DNA of 64,000 nt from positions 1,736,001 to 1,800,000 of the forward strand of contig NC_089553.1 in the NCBI RefSeq assembly GCF_040115645.1, in the 5' to 3' direction. The stretch comes from Euwallacea fornicatus (taxonomy: Eukaryota > Arthropoda > Insecta > Coleoptera > Curculionidae). A model generated the notes under the pieces. It had not been told where the DNA came from. It made no database searches and was given only the letters and a program-made list of their open reading frames with translations. Both the position numbers and the translations under genes were made by a program. Position 1 is the first letter of the stretch, and each line of letters starts with the position of its first letter. Shown one piece after another: positions 46,960-57,914 of the stretch.

Positions 46960-47468
46960 TGTAATAAAAACTGAACAAAACTGAGCACGATCTTCCAGAG
47001 CAACGTTCTTACGCAGCAAGAAATCAACGTAAGCAAATGCACATTGATAAACGTCAAAAACCAAAGTGGAGCTATCATTTTGTGGAAGCCGATTTTCGGG
47101 TTAGTATACCATACTACAGTATAAGGAAGCGGATGTGAATGATTTTTTGCAGGGAGTCATATTTTTGGCCAACAAACATGATTTTAAAGAAAAACTTGAG
47201 GAAAGTCTAAACACTTTCGTAAATTACCAAAACAACATAGGCGGAGCTATCTTTTGTGGAGCAGTGTATACTTTTTGGTTTTCCATTTTCTCACCAAGCT
47301 CCAAGAAACCCAAATAAATTAAGGTTGGTGCAAAATATACCTACACTTAGTGAATAGAGCCTACTTTCAGAAAGTATACAATTTTTACTTATCGTCGCAG
47401 TTAATTGACTGCGAAGTGCCAATCACTGACGTTTCGCGGAGATCGGCGACGACTCTCCGAACAACCTA

Positions 47469-48974
47469 TACAGCGAAAACAGGACACCCTGTACATTGGC
47501 AAATACGCTGGAAGACAATTAAGGTCCGTTTAAACAATTATTGTTCGTGAATTTGCCTTTGATAATGGTCCCAAATTAAGTGCTTTCGGGGTTCACGAGG
47601 AACCATTGTTAACGAACCGGCAGAGCAAAGTGCAACGGCGACGAGTTCTACTGGTGAGCGGGGCGTTACTCACCAAAAAATAGAAGAAATAAATAGTCCA
47701 CATCGAGCAAAGCAAGTTTTTTGAAAGCGATTGCTTTACTAATTCACGAGATACCGAAAATAATTGGCTTCGTACGGAGGTTCAGTCCCCCCGTGGGTAT
47801 GCAGAAGACTACAGTTAAAGTTCGATTAGGATTAAACTGACGTGCACACATACTACAGCAAAAAGCAATCATACTGTAAATTAACTCCGCTATTTCCGAT
47901 TGAGTGATTTCAGAAAAGGTCAAGTTATAGCATTTTCCCAGCTATTTCCAGGATATCGTAAAAGAGTCATATTTCTCCATCAAATAACCGGGGGAATAAT
48001 GTAAGAAGTATTTTCGCTCTCTTGCGCGAAAGTAGACTGTCAATTTTGTCGTCGATGCCGTTTCGGCTCAATGAGAGATGTAATAGTGCGAATTGACGTT
48101 GATATGAAGTGGAAACCAAATGAAATTTGATCGTATTTCCGTGGAAATGCGTGTTATCAGTGAAATATAAAGGGGACGTGGGTAATTAAAAAGCTTCTCT
48201 AACCCATTTAAAAGGGGGAGCATAAAAGGAAGTTTTCCTCGTGACTGGAATAGCGATAAGGCGAATGTAAAACCTGGCTGATATGTTACTCTCGATGCAT
48301 AATGGAGAATCAATGTCGGGTTTTATCGCGATAAAAATTCCCGGCTCACCGTCAAAATTTTATTTATGGCTCTGCCAATAAATTTTGTCTTCCTCTTAAA
48401 ATTGGTTTCGCTATTAAATCCACACGTCTCTTGTTAAATTCAAAATCAAGTCGGAAATTCGGCTTGTTCGACATAACATTAAATAATGCTGACACTTCCG
48501 TTCGGCAAACAATATCAGTATTCCGTGGAGGCAAACCTCCTCCTTATATGCATCGTGCGATTGATTCCGTTTTGAGGCTTTGAGGGAACGAGTGTTACAA
48601 ATTGAGTCTAAACGCTTTTCCGCCTCTGTAGCTCGCTTACCTGCTTAGGGGGATGTTTATAAAAATTCCGCTCGCGAGCTACGATTCCCCATATATTTTT
48701 CAGATTTATACGACCGACACAAGGATTGATTACAAACTACGACTCTGGCCAAACTTACTTTGAATTTTACAAGCGTATGTGGGTTAAAGTTTACTAGAGA
48801 CGTATATTTTCTCGTTTTGTGTACCCACTTTGAGTTTTTCCGGCTTTTACAGGGTTGTATTTGAGCATATAAGTTGTTGGTTGATTGCAGCTGCTCCATG
48901 GACTCACGAGATTTAATATCGACCCCAAATGAAGGCGAGGCAACGCGAATAGATGAGAGGGTCGGTTTTTTTTA
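47469..48974. other. Noncoding, no gene recognised
   Basis: AT-rich single-copy-looking DNA. GGACACCCTGTAC at about 47481 sits just outside the mariner and resembles a second element end. Confidence 0.5.
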
Positions 48975-51062
48975 AGTATAAATGCCAATATCTTGAGAAT
49001 TATGCCGGCAATGGAAAAATCCAAAAACGCGTTTACCGCAGTACGATGGGGGAAGATGATTGGGAGCATGATGAACTCGTTACTCCTTACCGAATGCACC
49101 CCGGCCATCCTAAGAAATTTTTTCGCAGCACCAGTCGCGACGCATTGTCGGAAAACGTTTTCAATGAGCTTTTCGATGGTGACAAAGTTTCTGGAATTTT
49201 GCCCTAAAATGTGCCCGACAATGCTTAAAACGCAAAATCCTTTAGTAAGACACCCGGGCGCAGACCTACATGGCGTTTGATCAGGAATCAATAGTAGAAC
49301 TGATAGTTAATTTAAAATTTTATTTTAGTTAAACCGAAACGCAACGCAAAATCGCCGCTCAACATTAATAATTTTTTATAATCGGTTTTCAGTATGTTTC
49401 ATACAAGAGTACAAACGATATTCACATTCTTGACGCACATTGACGAAAGTTCTCTCAGAAATTGTACGGCACTCAGTAATAATTCACTGTTTTAACCGTT
49501 CAAGTGCCTTTGGTTGGGCTTCCGATGTTGCAGCTTTCAAGAGCCCCACAAAAAAAAATCCAAGTGTGTCACGTCGGGAAACCTAGCGGGGCATTCAATC
49601 ACTCCTCCCCTCTCAATCCATCTTGCTGAGGTAATTGTTATCCAACCACTGCTTAACGGGTAAGACAAAATGTGACGGTGCCCCTTCCTGTTAAAATCTT
49701 AGCAAATTTTCATCTGCGTGCAAATCGCCATTTTCGTCCTGTTGATTATCAATGGTTCAATTGCATTACCTAAAAGGTCACGGTAGATTTCCTCATTTAA
49801 ATTACGGTCAATAAACAAAGGTCTTATGCTGGCATCTCTAAGGATCCCGGCCCAAACGTTCAGTTTTTGTGGATATTGAGGGCTTCTTTTTCTCGTAACA
49901 TGAGGATTTCAATCACTTCAGACTTTTACTATTGTGCCTATTGAGAGCACCGTTCAAGTAAAATGTGCACTCATCACTGAAGCAACCGTTTAGCAATAGT
50001 CAGGGCCGGTTTGCAATCAAAAATTGCATCAGCTCGGAATATTCAATTCGTTGGTGTGGAGAATTTTTATTCAATTCATGATGAAGTTGAATTTTGTATG
50101 GATGAAATTTGTGTAATTTTAGAATTTCTCGGACCGATGCTGTCGATAGTCCAGTTAAACTAAGATGCTTGTCGGATGGAGAAAGATGAATTTTGAGTAA
50201 ATTGCCCGAGAAGTTCGATTTGAGTAAGATCACCTAAGGCTGATACCTTTTTTTACTTGCCACAGAATCGATTTCTTCAAATGTCTAGGTTAATTTTCCA
50301 ACGTAGGAAGGAAGGAGTAATGTTCGTTCCAGGATGTCTCTGGAGAAATATTTCTGTGGTTTCTAAAAGACAACGTTCCTCAGGATCATAAATAAAAACT
50401 ATTTCAACCTGTTCCTCAATTGAATAAATTATGTCTCGATTCAGCATTTGCGAGAAGAAACGCGAAATGAAACTCGGTTAATAAACAGGATCCGACGAAT
50501 CTCACTGTGTAGAAAAATATTCATAAGTACCGATAAAAGAGAAATATTTAATTTTTAACATTTGACAATATTATTAATTTTTTGATAATAAAGTGCGTTG
50601 AAAACGGAAATATCGTTTGTACGCTTGCATGGAAAATAGCGAACATTTAATATAAAAAATGATTAACATTGAAGTGGCAAATCTCACGCTTTGATTTAAT
50701 TACAATAAAACTGTTAACAAATTATCGGTTCAATCACTTATTCCTGATAGAAAGCCATTTAATTCTACGCGTAGGTGGTTTGCTCATGGATTTTGCATTT
50801 ACATAGGTATTATCGGATACATTTCAAGGCGGAAATCCAGGAACTTTGGAACCATTCAAGAGCTTATTGAAAATGCTTGCCGACAATATGTCGCAACTAT
50901 ATCCGTGCTATTTAAGAACAATAACTTGGGGTGGTGGGGGGCATTTGGTAGAGGGTAGTGAGTCTACTTCACCCTCATTTGTCTCCTTCCATCGTATTAT
51001 GGTAGACATGTTTTTGGATTTTTCCATTGCCGGCATAACTTTCAAATGCCCACCCTGTACTA
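48975..51062 (-). mobile_element. DD41D element with ~250-bp inverted repeats
   Basis: The left arm (about 48975-49210) and right arm (about 50818-51062) are inverted copies. Both contain TTATGCCGGCAATGGAAAAA, TACGATGG and, further in, ATTGTCGG...CATTTTCAAT-like and AAAGTTYCTGGA blocks. The right end terminates in TACAGGGTGGGCATTTGAAA (read inward); the left terminus is eroded. A DD41D transposase relic lies between the arms. Confidence 0.7.
49380..50447 (-). pseudogene. DD41D transposase, heavily mutated
   Basis: From ATG 50447 the N-terminus reads EEQVEIVFIYDPEERCLLET. It is followed by an RHPGTNIT-type segment, STASVREILKLHKFHPYKIQ, HHELN and HQRIEYSELM. Beyond about 50000 come DEC, QEGAPSHF (second Asp replaced by Glu), QWLDNNY, and a DFFF segment (third Asp region), all with several stops and frame changes. 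The order matches the DD41D relics at 6224 and 33180. No product is expected. Confidence 0.75.
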
Positions 51063-51705
51063 TGAGTAAAATTGCATTTTTTGATTGCATTATTTTAACC
51101 AAACTTAGTAGCTAATGCAGTTAATTAAAGTCTCAAAAAATGTTATTTGCTCATGATTTATTGACAAACTACGGCGCTCATATAATAACTGGGGGACGGT
51201 CTTAAATCAAGGCATATAAACATTTTAGAACATTTTAAATCGCTATCAGAAGCTCAAAATGGCAAATGTACGGATACCCTCGGAAATAAATTTAAAAATC
51301 AACATAAAAAGGATCGAGCAAAATGAAAGACAATCGGCACAACTCGACCGTTCCGAACCCTTTTTGCCTTACAAGACAAAAAAGAAAATTCCGCATCCTT
51401 TTCCAGTCTGTGTCGAAATTTCAACGTTCGTTCTTTATAATAAGTATGTTAATAATACTCACCTTATAAATAAAAAAATATTGAAGAATTTCCGAAATCG
51501 AGACTTTAATTTATTCTTTTTCTATGGAAATTTCATTTGGGAATTCTTGACATAAGGGTGAATGCGAAGTTAATTAAAAAATAAACTTGAAGAAAATTCT
51601 TTTGAACATTTATTTAGAGTCAAATAACTAATATTCTGTTGGGCAGGAATATCGGCACCTTCTAGATAATCTTATTAGCTAACATATTCCTTTAATTTAT
51701 TCCAG
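51063..51705. other. Upstream of the kekkon-like gene, probably the end of its 5' intron
   Basis: No gene recognised. It ends in TTTAATTTATTCCAG, a good splice acceptor at 51704-51705, so at least the last part is likely intronic. Confidence 0.5.
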
Positions 51706-51750
51706 ATACTTTTCTCCTTCCCAAATCGCCCCCACTCTGACCCTTCCAGA

Positions 51751-51783
51751 ATGGATCCGGACGAGGAAGAAGGCGCCACTTGA
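51751..51783 (+). promoter_or_regulatory. Upstream ORF in the kekkon-like 5' leader
   Basis: ATG 51751 opens a 10-codon frame, MDPDEEEGAT, that stops at 51781-51783, 26 bp before the main ATG. It lies within the exon that starts at 51706. Short upstream frames often reduce translation of the main frame; its effect here is inferred. Confidence 0.6.
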
Positions 51784-51809
51784 AGCTCATAGTAACCCCA
51801 AGGGCCACA

Positions 51810-54522
51810 ATGCACAAGTTCACCCTCAGTTTCTTCTTGGTATTGATAGTTCTGGCTACCCCCACTTCGATGGCCGAATGTCCCAGATTATGTGAGTGCA
51901 AATGGAAAAGCGGCAAGGAATCTGTTGTTTGCACAGCTGCCAATTTCACCTCGATTCCCGGAAATCTGGATAGTGGGACTCAGATTTTGGACCTAACTGA
52001 TAACACCATTACCACCGTAAGGAACCACGAATTCATGAAGGCAGGTTTGATGAACTTGCAGAAGATTTATTTAACTAAATGTCGGCTTAAATCAATAGAA
52101 AAGTGGGCGTTTAAAGATTTGATTAATTTGGTTGAATTAGATTTGAGTAATAACTTGCTGACATCAATACCCGCCGTGAGCTTTGAGGCGATTTCCGAGC
52201 TGAGAGAATTGAGACTCAATGGAAATCCTATAAGAGAAATATTCAGAAACTCATTTGTGGCAGTTCCCCAATTGGTACGATTGGAAATGTCTGGATGCAA
52301 TGTTAGTTTCATCGAAACCGACTCGTTTTTGGGTTTAAATGACTCTTTAGAGTGGCTTAAGCTGGACAACAACAAGCTCAATGAAGTAAATGCTGCAGCT
52401 TTTACAATACTGCAAAATCTCCATGGGATGGAACTGGCAGGGAATCCTTGGAATTGCTCTTGCAAACTTAGAGAATTGAGAGAGTGGATGCTAAAACAAA
52501 ATGTTCCATATGACATTCCTCCTGTTTGCTATAATCCTAGAAGACTTCAGGGAAAGTCTTGGAAATTGCTAGATTTGGACGAATTTGCTTGTCCTCCTAA
52601 AATTTATCCAGGAGAGATGAGAGCTCAAGGAGTCGAAGGCAAGAATGTCACAATTTCCTGTAAAATCGCAGGAATTCCCACTCCAAATGTCAAGTGGCTG
52701 CTAAGAAATCGACTAATCACAAACTTGAGTGGTTCTCCCTCTTCTCAAAAGAAATTGTATGTGGTGAGCCAAAAAAGCAACTCGAGCGAGCTTACAATTA
52801 ACAGTGCGGAAATTCAGGATGCTGGAAGTTACATGTGCGCGGCTGAGAACAAGGCTGGAAGGGCTGAGGCTGTGGTGACTCTAACTGTGACTAAAGATAC
52901 TTCAAATCATAAATTCTCCACTAAAATTCTTCTAGTGAGTGTTCTTCTAGGGGTAACTTTAACCTTCTTTTGTTGTCTTTTAACTGCGTGTTTTGTAAGT
53001 GTGAGAAAGAAAAGATTGTTGAAATGGCACACCTCTGAGTGCCGACGTGAGGATAACTATGAGAAGATCGAAATGAAGCCCAAGGTGTGTCATAGGAACT
53101 TAAACGGAGGTGTAAATAGGGAAGAATCGGTGGCAGTGGGGAAGAAAAATGGGGATTACCGGGTGGTGCCTGCTACAGACACTGAAAATGAGAATGAGGA
53201 GGAGGAAGAGAGTACTTTGGAGGGTACCACTCCAGGAACGTCCTCTATGGAGAAGGCTGGTGAGGGTTTGAGCAAGAATAACGGGCTAAATGATACGTAC
53301 TCTATTAGCCAGACATCTAGGTAACACTATTTTCTCTATAAATTGTGAAGCTTTTAATGTAGTTGCAAAAACAGAGGCGTACTTGATAAGAATCTGGGGA
53401 AGCCAAATCTAAAAGATAACTCAGAAATTTCTGAAAAAAAAACTTTTTTGCTCTTACGTCCGCACTACACCAATTGTTCTGATACGATTATATTGCTCAA
53501 ATGTTTTCCTGATTTCTTTTAATCCTGAAATTTTCAATATTATTTTGACAACAAAAGAGTTCTAGGGGAAGGATTCTAGAATCTAAGGGAAACGTTTCAA
53601 ATTATACTTCATTACCTTTGCAATCACGGTACGCCAATGGCTTTTATCTTTCTCTCCCAATCTGAAACCGCAGTTAGTTCTTATATTTAGATTTCTATTT
53701 TTTTCTAGAGACACTATCAGCAGGACATGCAATTTAACGTCTGGTACATATAAATATGACCCCTTTGAGAGCGCTTTGACAACAGCGACCCCTTCCTGGA
53801 AGCCTCCCACGGGACTCACCACCATCTATACCACTGCCAGCTGTATTCGAGAAGTGCCCGATGTCATCGGTCACTCCAGCTACGGGCCCTGTGTCTCCAG
53901 TAGGACTCAAAGTGAAAACGGGAGTGCCAGTGACATAAACGAGCTTTTTTGTACGTTGCCTCGAAAAAGTCGCTATAGAAGTAACGACAGCCAGACTGCC
54001 TTATTACCGGAGAGTCGCTGTGGTAGTGACAGTAGCGCTGACAGTTTTGCTCGTCGACTGTCAGTAGAGATGCAACGATATCCTGCAGGGCGTGCTAAAA
54101 CCGCCAAACCTAGCGGAAGTTTGCTGAACCTCGCTAGAGACTCAGCAACCCCCTTATTGGACGTAAGAGGGTTAGAGAATCGGTTGCAAAAGTCCCCAGC
54201 AGGGGTTAATCCTTATGACTACAGGGCTGCGCAATTGGAAAAGTTCCTGGAAGAGTACAGAGTGCTCCAAAAAGAGCTGACTAAAATGAAGCAGACTTGC
54301 GACAGTATCTGTCAGGAACAATTGCGGGAGAATGTTTCACCCTGTACCACATCGGGGGGTGCTTCTTCGGCCAATTTGAATAATCAAGTTAATTCGCCAA
54401 ATTCGAACTCGATTCAGGATTCGATTGATTTTAAAAATTTCGAGAACGAACTAACCAAATATTTGATGTCGCGTAGCCCTTCGACAGCGAAAAATTTCCC
54501 TTCGGCTGCTTTACATAATTAG
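51810..54522 (+). CDS. Kekkon-like LRR-Ig transmembrane protein (two coding exons)
   Basis: Exon 51810-53320 joins exon 53709-54522 (donor CTAG|GTAACA, acceptor TTTTTCTAG|AGACAC, 388-bp intron, frame kept), giving 774 residues. I chose ATG 51810 because it starts a signal peptide (1-22). Next are an LRRNT cap (Cys24, 28, 30, 41), five to six leucine-rich repeats (about 53-210) and an LRRCT cap from NPWNCSC (212) to Cys261. One Ig domain follows (265-361; Cys284, Trp296, YMCAAEN with Cys343). A membrane helix (373-398) precedes a cytoplasmic tail of about 376 residues with an acidic ENENEEEEE run and Ser-rich segments. This order is diagnostic of insect Kekkon proteins, surface modulators of EGF or BMP signalling and neural patterning. 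I cannot say which of the kek paralogues it is. Confidence 0.93.
53321..53708 (+). other. Intron of the kekkon-like gene
   Basis: GT-AG intron interrupting an Arg codon (phase 2). Reading through without splicing gives a stop two bases after the junction, so the unspliced form would lose about 270 tail residues. Confidence 0.85.
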
Positions 54523-56793
54523 GTTTTACCGAACAACGGCGCAGCTATACAGGGTGAGAAATTTAATGCTCAGCGAGGTGAACGAACTAATACCCTCCAC
54601 CCTGCTTAAGTGGTTTCTCTATACCACAGGGTTTTTTTACCTTTAAAGGTTTTTCTGACCGTTACAATTAAATTAAATTAAACAGGAAATTATCTGGTGC
54701 TAATCGAAAATTTTTCTGGGAATTGAGCTTTTGACTATTAAGGAAATTACTTCTTTTACGTCGAATTGCGGTTGGAATCCATACAATTATTATTCAACGT
54801 ATGCAATGAGATTTCTCGTTTCTTCGGTGCTTTTGCCCGAATTCAATTTTACTTAACTACATTGTATTTCGGATAAATATTCATTGCATTGTTTGGCACC
54901 CGACAAAGAAGAAATGTTTGGAGAGGAACTACTTGAGAAAGATTAATTCACATTCTTGTGCCAAAGGTTTATTGATTTTACGAAATTTAGTTATCCTTTG
55001 TTTCCTAAAAATGGGTGTTGTAGTTATTACTAAAGTTACTTTAAAAGTAGATTCCAATTTTGTTGTAGAATGAAATATGAATTCAGTAATCTAAAATTTC
55101 AAAACACTCGTAACGGCGTTTAAACAGAAATGCTGCTACTTTTTTTTGTACACCTCGAATTAAATGTATAAAATCCACTATGGGAACTCAGTGGTGTGCA
55201 ATGAAGGGATTTAAATTGAACAAAATTGGCACAAGATCCATCTTTGAACAGACCTGACTTTAAAAATTCATGACTGAACATGAAAACAACTTAGGCCCCT
55301 GATTAGTCTTTAATTTAAAATTTACAATTCCTCGTTACAATCAGCTAAGTTTCGAAAAGTAACTATGTAAGCCCCGTAGTGCATGGCACGAGGGTTTGTT
55401 AAAGGAACGAAACCAGGGAAAAATCCAATCTCAAGAGTAGATTTGAATAACTTCTAGCTGTGCTTGAAAACAACGTACGCCACTGATTAGTTTATTTTAA
55501 TGATTCAAACCTTATAATTTCAGAAATAAGCTAAAGAAGTTGTTACATTGGTTCTCTCCTGGTATTTAACACGAAACCTCCTAAACATTACTAGTAGCTC
55601 TCGAATTTTACAAGGACAAAATGCCGAAAATTCAGGGGGTAGGTTGCTTCAAAACCTAAGGAGGACTTTTATTTAATTACGAAGCCCTAGGGGAATGAAT
55701 TTTATGCTTCATTTGAACACTTTTATGACCCTTTTCACAGGTCTCTGGCGCTTATTACCGAAAGTGTAAATTCTAGAATTTAAAGGCAGGAGAAAATTTT
55801 TAGATGTAGGTAGGTGTAAACTTTGTAAACAATGGAATTGCGCGATTACCCTCGTTATTATTGATTATGTCCATTTTCCTTCATTTCAGATGTACATAGA
55901 ATGGTCCCATTGCAAGATAATGATTTATTTAGTCCGAAATTATAACTCCTAAATTATCTAGTTAGTTTTGAATGATAATTTCCCCGGAAATATGCTAAAC
56001 ACGATTATTTCTAGCTTTGAGTGGTGGCGCATTTACACAGTTCTGCAAACATTGATAAATCAGACAAACACACATATGCAAAGTGCAATCATTTACAATT
56101 ACATCGGTGTATAGAGGACATGTTGCCACATAGAAAAGTATTGGTGAAATATTTTTTCCCGATATATGAGTGAATTGCGGGTAAAATATGGGTCCCCTTT
56201 GTCATTTCAAATTCTTGACTTTTTATCCCGAGTTTATAAATCGTTGTTGTTGCCATTTGCCAGTTTTAGCCGCTGGAATAATATTAATACATGCTATCAG
56301 ACAAGCTCATTTGGTCAAAATTTAATTAATAATATTCCTTTCATAATGCAAAATGACTAACGGTCCGAAAATCCTGTTACACACACACACACAGTCATGT
56401 AAATTTCCATTGGGAAAATTAAATTTTAATAACTTTTTAATTTCCATATGTTTTACGATTGTGACATTGTAACGTAATAGAGTGTTTGAAAAGAGCGAGA
56501 AATCTGAGAATCTAGTCTCAACACCTGTTTGATATTATAACTGTTATACGACTGTATTATTAAGTGATTATTGTATAAATTGTTCAAGAGTAGACTTAAC
56601 ATAGAAGTTTAAGAGAAGGAAAGAAATTATTGTACAAAGTGCTAAATAATGTGTAAGAGAATTCCATGGTGTAACAAATTCCAACATACGCAGGTAACTT
56701 AATTCTAATTTCTCGACGTACTTGTAACTTTTGTGATATCAGTGTAGGAACGGTCCAAGACCTGATTGTTAGTTTGGTTTCCTATTATTTTTT
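54523..56793 (+). other. Probable long 3' UTR and downstream DNA of the kekkon-like gene
   Basis: No gene recognised. CTATACAGGGTGAGAAATTT at 54546-54565 resembles an ACAGGGTG transposon end just after the stop codon. No AATAAA occurs until 56794, although an ATTAAA lies near 54667, so the transcript end is open. Confidence 0.5.
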
Positions 56794-56799
56794 AATAAA
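56794..56799 (+). terminator. Candidate poly(A) signal
   Basis: AATAAA, the first perfect match downstream of the kekkon-like stop codon. Confidence 0.35.
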
Positions 56800-57151
56800 A
56801 TAATTATACTTTAGCAAATGATTTTTCTTTTCCATCCAGAAATCTGTCTATCTAAACAGAGCGGGCACAAAAACTAAGTTTTACTTCCATACGGTGACAA
56901 AACGTCACATTCTCACAAAGAATATGTCTTGTTTCTGCGTACAAAACTCGTCTCTCAGGACCCTTTTTCATATCTGGGGCCCTTCTGGGCGAGGGTCGTA
57001 ATACGGAATCCAAACAATCACGCGGAGTTTTTAGAGTTCTTAAACTTTTACGGCTCCCAATGTATTCGTACATACGAAAATATGTATAACATTTATGTAC
57101 AGTCGCCGGGTCCTGTTTTAACATGCAAAACGATTTCAGGGGATTAGAGCC

Positions 57152-57157
57152 TTTATT
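57152..57157 (-). terminator. Poly(A) signal of the cuticular gene
   Basis: AATAAA on the minus strand, 53 bp after the stop codon at 57210. Confidence 0.6.
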
Positions 57158-57209
57158 ACTACTCCCTTTGCCCTTAAATCCCTTAATCACAACAATATAT
57201 AAGATTTCA

Positions 57210-57833
57210 TTATATACCTGCAGCTCTGGCTTCTGCTACTGCCTTCAAATGAGCTACTCTGGCAGCATAGACCTCAAGAACTTCTCCTGTAGGACCTCTA
57301 GGAATGTCTTCCGCCAAGACTGAGGGGATGGTAGTTGAGCTGGTGAGGTAGACCCGAGGAACTACCGGTCTTTGTATATGTTCCTAAAGCGATTGTGTTC
57401 AATTCTTGAACTAAATTTCAGTAAGAAACTTGCCTGATCTTTCACAATTTGCTCTACAGCTTGCTTTTGCAAAACTAAAACATTCTCATTCAATGGCAAT
57501 TTCTGTTTAATATACCGTTCTTCAGGAGGCAGGATTGGTAACACTGCAAGGGCATCTTTATGAGCAGTTAAATGGTAAGCTTTGGCCTTTGCAACGTCAG
57601 CAGTATCAGAAGGATGGATCCCCAGTTGATGGTCTGCAAAGGGTCCCGTCCATTTTTGCAATGGCGCTTCGGTGGTGGTAGGTCGAGTCGATACCAATTG
57701 GGAGACTGCAAGGCAGATTGCCTATACACAAAATTATTTCAATAATCGTTTTATATAGCTATAAAACACACACAAATATATCTATACATATATAGTTACA
57801 TACATAACTTACCAAAACTACTAAAGGTTGCAT
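57210..57833 (-). CDS. Secreted cuticular-type protein, three exons, 160 aa
   Basis: Exons 57833-57813, 57721-57434 and 57383-57210, all joined in phase 0, encode a 160-residue protein. The first intron is GTAAGT...TATAG. The second is 50 bp with a GC donor (CAG|GCAAGT...CTTTAG). The signal peptide is MQPLVVL plus AICLAVSQLVS. The mature part has two related motifs, SDTADVAKAKAYHLTAH (about 46-62) and GEVLEVYAARVAHLKAVAEA (about 136-155). They fit the V..A...H..A pattern found repeated in insect structural cuticle proteins. No RR chitin-binding domain is present. Splitting the signal peptide after a few codons is typical of cuticular genes. It would act in the extracellular cuticle; the exact family is not certain. 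Confidence 0.85.
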
Positions 57834-57907
57834 GACTGCGAAAGAAACACTATTAAATTTTTCACAATACTAAAAGTAAATTTCTGATTATGAGACTTTT
57901 TATTTAA

Positions 57908-57914
57908 CTATATA
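57908..57914 (-). promoter_or_regulatory. Candidate TATA box of the cuticular gene
   Basis: ATTATATAG on the minus strand lies about 75-80 bp upstream of the ATG. An AATCAGAA initiator-like string follows about 27 bp downstream. Confidence 0.4.

Larger units (their letters stand above)
45671..47266 (-). mobile_element. Tc1-like transposon with ~205-bp IR/DR ends
   Basis: The inverted arms 45671-45874 and 47062-47266 begin CACTG and are flanked by TA on both sides (45669-45670, 47267-47268). Each arm carries two direct repeats. The outer one is TTCCACAAAAAGATAGCTC at 45676 and the inner one TTCCACAAAAATGATAGCTC at 45850, about 174 bp apart. The right arm mirrors them (outer 47244-47260, inner 47069-47087). 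This is the IR/DR architecture known from some Tc1 elements, where the direct repeats bind transposase. The interior holds a broken DD34E transposase. Confidence 0.93.
44757..47286 (-). pseudogene. Mariner transposase split by the Tc1 insertion
   Basis: The start ATG is at 47286 and the first codons read MENQKV. The Tc1 (45671-47266) then intervenes, and the frame resumes at 45668 as YLRYYFYRKDKNIVRTTKKF. Further on are RSTTRDVAQRFEVSSSTVRDHL, LSFVSHLDIWVPHEL and C-terminal pieces. Besides the insertion there are stops (after KKFM and before the FRGGEFNL block) and frame changes in the C-terminal third. The DIWVPHEL motif is typical of mellifera-subfamily mariners. Family members are about 345 residues. 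The catalytic domain between 45000 and 45340 is badly decayed. Confidence 0.85.
44663..47468 (-). mobile_element. Mellifera-type mariner interrupted by a Tc1
   Basis: Inverted ends TAGGTTGATCGGAAAGTCGC (44663) and TAGGTTGTTCGGAGAGTCGT (inward from 47468) share the pattern TAGGTTGWTCGGARAGTCGYCGCCGA. Removing the 1,596-bp Tc1 and its TA duplicate leaves about 1,208 bp, the normal mariner size. The transposase relic lies on the minus strand, with its start codon on the far side of the Tc1. Confidence 0.9.

Noticed and set aside
48794..49291. 165-codon minus-strand frame, the longest frame outside the kekkon-like gene
   Set aside because: It lies across the left arm of a DD41D element and shares its sequence with plus-strand frames and with the opposite arm. 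No motif supports it as a gene.
51259..51555. 98-codon frame upstream of the kekkon-like gene as a possible extra exon or small gene
   Set aside because: Low-complexity Lys/Asn/Phe composition, no splice signals at its edges, no recognised motif.
51810..54522. Assignment to a particular kek paralogue, and a C-terminal PDZ-binding motif
   Set aside because: The visible domain order is common to all Kekkon proteins, and the C-terminus (AALHN) does not fit a standard PDZ ligand. I therefore gave no gene symbol.
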